Assembly: GCA_026545225.1 (NCBI GenBank)
Contig: CM048847.1
Span: forward strand, 12,208,501-12,272,500
DNA length: 64,000 bases
Direction: 5' to 3'
Origin: Cornus controversa
Taxonomy: Eukaryota > Streptophyta > Magnoliopsida > Cornales > Cornaceae
Shown: positions 58,050-64,000 of the stretch, one piece after another
Numbering within the stretch: the stretch's first letter is position 1
How the letters are laid out: each line of letters opens with the position of its first letter
Notes under the pieces: generated by a model
The model's input: only the letters and a program-made list of their open reading frames with translations
Database searches by the model: none
What the model was told of the DNA's origin: nothing
Program-made: the position numbers and the translations under genes

Positions 58050-58499
58050 ATGCTTCTTTTGATCTCTAGGCAAAGAGATGACGAGTCGGTTGACCACCTT
58101 TTGTTTCATTGTCCAGTGGCTCGGGATAGTTGGACTATATTCTTGGGTTTGTTTGGGGTCGAATGGGTTATGCCTCGGTCCACTAGCGGTTTGATTGAGG
58201 CTTGGAGAGGTTGCATAGTAGGGTCCCAAACCCGTGACTTTTGGAGGGTGGCACCCTTGTGTATTTGGTGGTGCTTGTGTGATGGCGAGGAGACTCCTAT
58301 TGGGACGTTGAAACTCTCTATTATTAGTTCTCTTTTTTTGTTGGATTTTGGGGAGGAATTGTAAATCCATGGGAGTGATAGTTGATTTTTTTTGATATAT
58401 TGAAAGTTTAAGGGCCCATTTGGCCCTTGTGTAGTTTTTGCGGGTTGCGTTCTCTGTTTGAATGCTTTCTAATTCAATCTTAGTAATAAATAAAAAAAA
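58050..58499 (+). mobile_element. 5'-truncated L1-type LINE
   Basis: Frame RDDESVDHLLFHCPVARDSW then RDFWRVAPLCIWWCLC is the C-terminal zf-RVT region of plant LINE reverse transcriptase. It is followed by 3' UTR and an A-rich tail AATAAATAAAAAAAAA (58484-58499). Same strand as the NYN gene and inside its putative intron. Confidence 0.8.
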
Positions 58500-59750
58500 A
58501 CCTCTTTCCCCACCTATTTGGGGTCTGCTACTTGTTTTGACATTTCACTAAGTTATAATCTCAATCAAACTAGTTTTCACCTTTCCCTTCTATGGACTAT
58601 ATGTCACGGTTCGAACCTCAAAATTTTGTTGTTTTAAAGCCCAAGGTGATCAATTAATATAGAGGTGAGGCGAAACTGGAAAAACTAGGATTCGAGTGCT
58701 CTTTTCTGGAGGTTGCAATCTTGTCGTGTCTTCCTACCAACGGGGAGGTCAGAATTTTGTTGTTGACGAGAAGGCATAGCTTTAATGTTGAATAGAGGGG
58801 CATTTGGAGGAGAAAGTGAAGTGCTTCAAACATGTCTTGTGGGAAAATTGGACAGAGAGGTGGGCTCTCTATAACATATAGGAATTTGGGCATTGAAGGG
58901 TTGGAAGGTGGCGTGTGGTGTTGGCGTGTCTCCTCTACCTGACTCTTTGCTGTTGTTCTGGCTAGCATTGCACCAGGAGGCGATTAGGGTTTTGATGGAG
59001 GGCAAAAGAGATTTGGGGGAGGCGACATTGAGACTGGATGTGTGGTTGTTTCGTTGGTGAGACGCTCAGGGTGAACTTGTAACGATCGGAGCTATCAGTA
59101 GGGTGATACGATTGTGGTGATCGTGAAAGAGAGAGGGAGAGAGAGTTTGTCAATATTCAACTAGTCATGATCCAATAAGATGTATCATTAACAAGCACTA
59201 TATTGCAATTCTGTTCTTGGTGCATCTTCTCTCGTATTCATATAAGACGTAATCTGTGATTTGTCACTACAAAGTGGTATCTGACCTTCCACTAGCACAA
59301 TATTAGGTTCTTTGTGTTCATGATAATAAAAACAACTGCAATACAAAATTCACATTAAAAATAAAATCTCACACAATTTTATGTAAAACACAATTTTTTC
59401 TTGCAATAGATTTCATAGATATTAGTATTGTCATTTTTGCACAATTTGTCAGAACTATAGGAAGAAAATTCAAATTTATAAACTTGAATGGTGTATGCTG
59501 ACAATTTGCAGCTGTAGGTTGAATTGTGTAATTCATTAAAAATAATACATAATTCAAAATCATGAAATTTTACAAGAATTTATTTCTATATCTTAGCTAA
59601 CAGTTCCAACTTGTCTCAACTCAAAATGCGTCATATTTTTGATAAATCCTTTTCATAAGCCCGTCACATACCCACACATAAAATGTCTGGACTTTTGATA
59701 AATCCATATTTTCCAACAATCAAATATCTCGAGGGAATGGACTAACACCG
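58500..59750. other. No gene recognised
   Basis: Mixed-composition DNA. TATGTCACGGTTCGAACCTC near 58599 looks like an LTR end read antisense, but no partner was found. Nothing resembling NYN exon 2. Confidence 0.4.
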
Positions 59751-59754
59751 TAGG

Positions 59755-60470
59755 CTCTGATACGTCAGAATACGAGCAGTTCAAACTAGACTTAGAGGGA
59801 TCAGGGAATGAGTAGGTCTTATGGATACTCTTCACAAATAACTAGCTTTTCAAATTTCAGTTATTTTTTGTCCAATTTTCAGTTTAATTTTTTTTTCCTA
59901 GTTGGCACACACCCACCCCCAAAGAATTGTTTACACCCAAGAGGACTTGATCCTTAGACCTAATGCTTGTTAGGCACTAGGGCCAAGTTCTTTATCCACT
60001 TGAGTCAACCCCTCGGGTTAATTTTTAGTTTAATTAGTTATCCACGTGTGTCAATAACAAATATGGAAACACATAGAACAGTAATAATGTAAAACTCTTC
60101 TACATGGAAAACCCTATAAAGGGAAAAAAAACCACAGGTTTCTTGGTCCAGGCATGAGGAAGTTTTATAGAACTAAGTTACCAGACTATAACCCCAGAAT
60201 CCCCTGGTTACGTCTGACAATCCTCCTTGGACTATGCTACTGTGAGTTAACAAGCTTAATAACCCACAAGCTTGCTCTCGATGGTTGTACAAATTTGTGT
60301 TCTTCGCAAAATCATCCAGTTGGAGAATAATCTTTGATGTGCTCTTGCTTTGATTCTCATGGAATATGAGTCAATGTAGATTGATTCTTAAAGCTCTCTC
60401 TAAAAGATGTAAAATCTATCACTAATATTTAGAGAGGTTATAAAGATACCTTAGACTAACTATAATCCCA
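59755..60470 (-). mobile_element. Copia-type 5' LTR remnant with primer-binding site
   Basis: Plus-strand GGCTCTGATACGTCAG (59754-59769) is the reverse complement of a TATCAGAGCC primer-binding site. To its right lies LTR-like DNA containing CTACATGGAAAACCCTATAAAG (60100-60121), a phrase known from copia LTRs. The right border is loose. A SINE sits inside it. Confidence 0.5.
59889..60020 (-). mobile_element. tRNA-derived SINE
   Basis: Minus strand starts AACCCGAGGGGTTGACTCAA with an A-box-like TGACTCAAGTGGA and a B-box-like GGATCAAGTCCTC about 45 bp on, then TTGGGTGTAAACAATTCTTT and an A-run (T-run 59889-59896). Flanks ATTTTCAGTTTAATT (59874-59888) and ATTTTTAGTTTAATT (60021-60035) form a 15-bp target duplication with one mismatch. 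RNA polymerase III promoter boxes and a LINE-style duplication together support SINE. Confidence 0.8.
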
Positions 60471-60483
60471 TATTTATTTATTT

Positions 60484-60776
60484 TGTAATATGTAAAATTT
60501 CATTAAAATTGCTCAAAAGGGGAGCCAATCCCAAGGAACTACAGAAGGGCTAAGGTGCCCACTATATACAACATGGCCACAAAATTTGCTATATCCCACA
60601 TAGATTTACAATTTGACCCTTGTACCCAAAAGAATATAGAACTAAGTATAGAGAATTCCAACACCCAAATTTGAACCTCCTCTCCATTAAAAGACCGCCT
60701 GTTCTACACCTGCCATAAGCCCCACCATAAACAAAGGGGCGCCACCCTTCACGCATCACAGGCTTGCCTCTGCACT
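60484..60776 (-). mobile_element. 3' part of host LINE (split by a second LINE)
   Basis: Minus strand reads RVAPLCLWWGLWQ, NRRSFNGEEVQIWVLEFSIL, then a 3' UTR AATTTTACATATTAC. It continues the LINE at 61033-61930 after removal of the insertion at 60777-61018. Confidence 0.8.
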
Positions 60777-61018
60777 ATTTTTTTTTTTTTGATAAGTAAA
60801 ATTTCATAAAAGGCGCCCAATAGGGGGACGCGTCCCAAACACAACAAGCAAGATCAAATTCTTAGATTATCTACAAAAGTCAAAAGGGTCTCCGATGAAG
60901 AGCAACAGAAACGCTCCGACCAAAAGAAGAGAAGATTGAGAACAGAACATCTAAAAACCCCCCAAGGTTGTTCAACATCTTCAAATGCTCTCTTGTTCCG
61001 CTCCTTCCAAAGGGCTCT
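60777..61018 (-). mobile_element. Short LINE insertion in a LINE, 14-bp TSD
   Basis: A 5'-truncated L1-type LINE: minus strand LWKERNKRAFEDVEQPWGVF then ERFCC, a stop, 3' UTR and an A-tail (T-run 60778-60790). It is flanked by perfect copies of CTTGCCTCTGCACT (60763-60776 and 61019-61032). Confidence 0.9.
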
Positions 61019-61032
61019 CTTGCCTCTGCACT

Positions 61033-61930
61033 GTGGAACCTCTCCAAGCCTCACTCATGCTCTTCGGGGACTCCGACATAACCCACAGGACTCCAAATAA
61101 GGCAAAGATCTTGGCCCAACTATTCCTCGCCACTGGACAATGCAAAAGGACTGACTCCTCTCCACCTTTGCACATGCAACACCAATTGACTATAATTTGT
61201 TGCCTCAAATTATCGATCGTCACGATCCTCCATAGCACTGCTATCCATTCGAAAAAAGGCCACCTTGAGTGCCCTAGTACACCACATTGCTTTCCAAGAG
61301 AAAGAAGGCCCGCGAGCAATCACCAAGCTCTGATAAAATGATCTCACTGTAAACATCCATGATTGGAATCCATCCTACACCACTCATCATCACCCAATCC
61401 CTCCACATCCTGTCGATACAACAGAGCCAAAAACTCGCACACATCCCAGCTCTTGAAAGGATCTCCCAAAAAAGACTTTTTATCCACGACAACCTCCCGC
61501 TATCAAAGTCACATACCAAGATCTTCTTATCCACAACAATCCAAAAAGACTTGGAAAGGTGAACTCCAACGCCAAAACCTCGCACACATCTCCTAGCTCT
61601 CAATCTTGAAAGGATCTTCCAAAAAAGACTTTTAATCCATGACAACCTCCCGCTATCAAGGTGATAGTAGTCACCTACCAAGATCTTTTTATCCACAACA
61701 ATCCAAAAAGACTTGGAAAGGTGAACTCTAACACTCGATCCCCACACCATATCCTCCCAAAAGTCAACACACCTCTCCCTTGACACTCTGAAGGGAATAT
61801 GTTTTGAAAATTCATCTCGCCCCTTCCGGATGAAATTCCAAACACCCAAGTGAATATGTTTATGCCAATACAAGAGTACTATTTGAAATAGAAGAGTTAA
61901 ACCAATTAATATTCTGACTTTGGAAGGTTC
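61033..61930 (-). pseudogene. Host LINE reverse transcriptase C-terminal region
   Basis: Minus strand: GVWNFIRKGRDEFSKHIPFR, CVDFWEDMVWG, then FEWIAVLWRIVTIDNLRQQI, CCMCKGGEESVLLHCPVARN (zf-RVT cysteines and His) and VLWVMSESPKSMSEAWRG. A 153-bp internal tandem duplication repeats SKSFWIVVDKKILV. Frame mostly open. Confidence 0.8.
61451..61757. repeat. 153-bp tandem duplication inside the LINE
   Basis: TCTTGAAAGGATCT recurs at 61451 and 61604, and TTATCCACAACAATCCAAAA at 61527 and 61688; the units differ by a short GATAGTAGTCACC-type indel. In protein terms one RT-adjacent block is doubled. Confidence 0.85.
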
Positions 61931-61939
61931 CCAATTCCC

Positions 61940-62340
61940 AAATAAGTTTAATCCCGATTGGCCAATCAATCGAAGCCAAGTTCAATCGAATAAACTTGTT
62001 CCAGTGGCCTTCAAGCAATTTATATTGAAGTTTGACCGATCGACACATTAATCGAAGCTCATTGGAGTAGTTTCAAGTGATTGATACTTCACCTGAAGTT
62101 CATTGTTTTTCCAATAATTTCCTGAGCAAAAATTTTGATCAATCCACCAATTTTTTGATCGATCGATGAGCTTTAATTTTTGAAGAACTTTGTTTAAAAC
62201 ATGATTTTTATGTCCGCTAATGTCTCACATACCTTTTTGTAAGCCATTTCCTTAATTTAAATACTTTCTAGCCAAATTGATAACTCATGTAAGAAATTTC
62301 AGTGAACAAATCCTTTTTTTTTTAACAATAAAAAAAATGA
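61940..62340. other. Non-coding stretch with GATCGATC-type words
   Basis: Words CCAATCAATCGAAG, GACCGATCGACACATTAATC, TTGATCAATCCACC and TTGATCGATCGATGAG cluster at 61960-62180. Style resembles a fragment of an LTR word block, but no LTR ends were found. Confidence 0.45.
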
Positions 62341-62609
62341 GGTATTGGCATGCTTTCAGGATCCATCATATATTCATTACCATATTTGGAATGTGACATA
62401 TGTATCATCAAAGCAATAAAACAAAATACACATGCGCAAAAATTTGGAGAATGGGATCCTACCTTTACAGCTTTACCACCTCTATGCAAAAATCTTCACC
62501 GAGCATCTCCCTCTTTTCTATTCGAGCTCGTCCCTCAATCTCTCTCCTTTTTTCCCGCTCTTTGCATTTCATATTCTTTTTGTGTTCTCTCCTTGAGTTC
62601 AGCCACGCA

Positions 62610-62629
62610 CCCCCCCCCCCCCCCCCCCC
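62610..62629. repeat. Run of 20 C
   Basis: Uninterrupted C homopolymer in an otherwise CT-rich stretch, preceded by GCA and followed by ATCTCTCAC. Either a real poly-C tract or an assembly length estimate. Confidence 0.8.
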
Positions 62630-62787
62630 ATCTCTCACATCATGCTCTCTTTTATGTCCACTCTTTCCTAGTTCTTATTTTTCTTCTCGGTTTTGTTCTC
62701 CAATAATCATATATATTATTGACCCTAGATATAAGTATATAGGTGCTAAAATTCTAAATTGTAAAGGACTTGTATAATATTCCCAAG

Positions 62788-63382
62788 CTAAGAAACATGG
62801 AGATGGACACGGGACACAGACATGATTTGACACGGATATGCCGACACTTCTAATTCTAAAAATGTAGGACATGGACACAGCTTGGACATGGCTAATATAT
62901 ATAATTTTTCATTTATATATCTATTGATTAAGACAATTATAGAGCTTTAATTAATTTATAATTTTTATACTAAAGTTACATAAGTTAGAAGATGAAGTTA
63001 TTCGAATATCAAAAAGAATGTATTATATTATATATGATTTTGCTATCCTATTTTGTCATTATAATTATGTTTTTGTTCATTACATATTGTGACATATGTT
63101 TAATGTCAAACTTTTTTTTTTTAAAAAAGAGGTTGGATAATTTGATGTTTGTTCATAATGTTGTTTCTAGGATTGTCGTGTGTTTGTTATATATAAGATG
63201 AAGAGTGTGAGATGCGTTGGTCAAGTGTTTGGAATGGGTTGACCAAGTGTCCGAAGTAATAAAAATTATTTTTAAATTATGGACATGGCTTTGAAGTGTC
63301 GGACATGTGTCTAGGAGTGTCCATGAAGTGTTGGTGTCCGACACGGACACAACACTTTCGTAGAAGTGTCTGTGCTTCTTAG
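62788..63382. mobile_element. hAT-type MITE, 595 bp, with 8-bp TSD
   Basis: Starts CTAAGAAACATGGAGATGGA and ends TGTCTGTGCTTCTTAG, imperfect inverted ends. Flanks TTCCCAAG (62780-62787) and TTTCCAAG (63383-63390) are an 8-bp duplication with one mismatch. Sub-terminal GGACACGG/GTGTCCG words occur at both ends. No transposase. Confidence 0.8.
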
Positions 63383-63390
63383 TTTCCAAG

Positions 63391-64000
63391 TATGAGATTA
63401 AATAGTTTTTTTTTTCTCTTGATCAAGTCTGTTGGGACAAAACTTATTCACATACTGTTTTATATGATCTTTTCTTATTTATTACTTCAAGCACAAGGGC
63501 CCGCGTCCTCGAATGAACAGTTTTATATGCTTACTCCCTGAGTCATTTGCACTCATGTATCCTTCATATATGTTGAACCTATGCATATAATTTTGTACAT
63601 GGACTAGTTATAAACTCAATCACTATAATATTTTTATTAATATGTTCTTGTCTATTTCCAAACACCACTTTAATAGTAACTATACCTATTCATATTCAAA
63701 TTATAGTTTTACTTTATTTTTTCATGCATGTATGGACAAAATAATATCTGAACTAATTAGAGTTTTCTTCACTGATGTCAACTACCACTGTAAGTAAACC
63801 ATATTAAATATAATTTTAATATCTAATGCGGAGACAAGATCATTACATGTTACCATTAGTGTGTACCCGATCACTCTTTTCAGCCGAGTAGTTAATAGTC
63901 TTCATTGACCATAGTCGACTTATTCTAATTGATATTCTCTCTTTCTATTTCCAATGTATGTTACTTTAAGCGTCTCATTAATATGTTCATTTTTAATTTT
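63391..64000. other. AT-rich intergenic DNA, no gene seen
   Basis: No long frame, no repeat signature. NYN exon 2 is not here. Confidence 0.5.

Noticed and set aside
62350..62777. Ser/Pro/Phe-rich frames of 118 and 125 codons
   Set aside because: They cross the C homopolymer and CT-rich DNA; composition-driven, with no domain.
1..64000. CRISPR arrays, operons, integron or phage features
   Set aside because: No evenly spaced identical repeats with unique spacers and no prokaryotic genes; all tandem repeats are contiguous and the genes are plant-type.

Overview
This is a nuclear chromosome segment from a flowering plant, most likely a woody eudicot. The evidence is spliced genes with GT-AG introns, a P-class pentatricopeptide (PPR) gene with an AGCCCA/telo-box promoter, AT-rich intergenic DNA, and dense nested plant retrotransposons (Ty3/gypsy of Tekay/Del-like and Athila/Tat-like types, Ty1/copia, L1-type LINEs, a tRNA-derived SINE, hAT-type elements). 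There are no operons, CRISPR arrays or bacterial signals, and I recognised no rRNA or tRNA gene.

Left third (1-20.8 kb): the gene-bearing part. An intact single-exon PPR gene (2057-3550) is followed by a ten-exon gene for POP1, the largest protein of RNase P/RNase MRP (8235-14781, 840 codons plus stop). A second, direct copy of the PPR segment (18033-20802) is dead, with two nonsense codons. The duplication took about 2.76 kb, including the 5' leader and a piece of an old antisense gypsy element, but not the promoter. POP1 intron 6 carries a 1.4 kb repeat insertion and intron 2 has a GC-AG splice pair.

Middle (20.8-53.1 kb): a retrotransposon nest with no host gene. In order: a minus-strand gypsy element split by a foreign LTR; a copia-type solo LTR; a minus-strand copia gag with PBS and 5' LTR; gypsy element A (plus; LTR 27441-29837); the 3' half of minus-strand gypsy element B with LTR 33252-35570; gypsy element C (plus; LTR 36453-38797 through integrase); a minus-strand Athila/Tat element split by a 2.7 kb solo LTR D (46243-48968); and a minus-strand plant gypsy-type transposon (PF04195-like) gene. 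Coding parts are riddled with stops and frameshifts. The four Tekay-like LTRs share one striking feature: about 220-510 bp from the 3' end each carries a block of a short, self-complementary 'word' repeated with variation, and the word differs in every LTR. This is my main candidate for something undescribed.

Right part (53.1-64 kb): a 3.17 kb non-autonomous hAT-like element with an exact 8-bp target-site duplication and an internal array of about 175-bp tandem units lies just upstream of exon 1 of a NYN-domain (MARF1-like) nuclease gene (57237-57531). The next exons are not visible; the following 6.5 kb hold a 5'-truncated LINE, a copia LTR containing a SINE with 15-bp target-site duplications, a LINE inserted in another LINE with a perfect 14-bp duplication, a 20-C run and a 595-bp hAT-type MITE. 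All family names come from motif reading by eye; no search was run.
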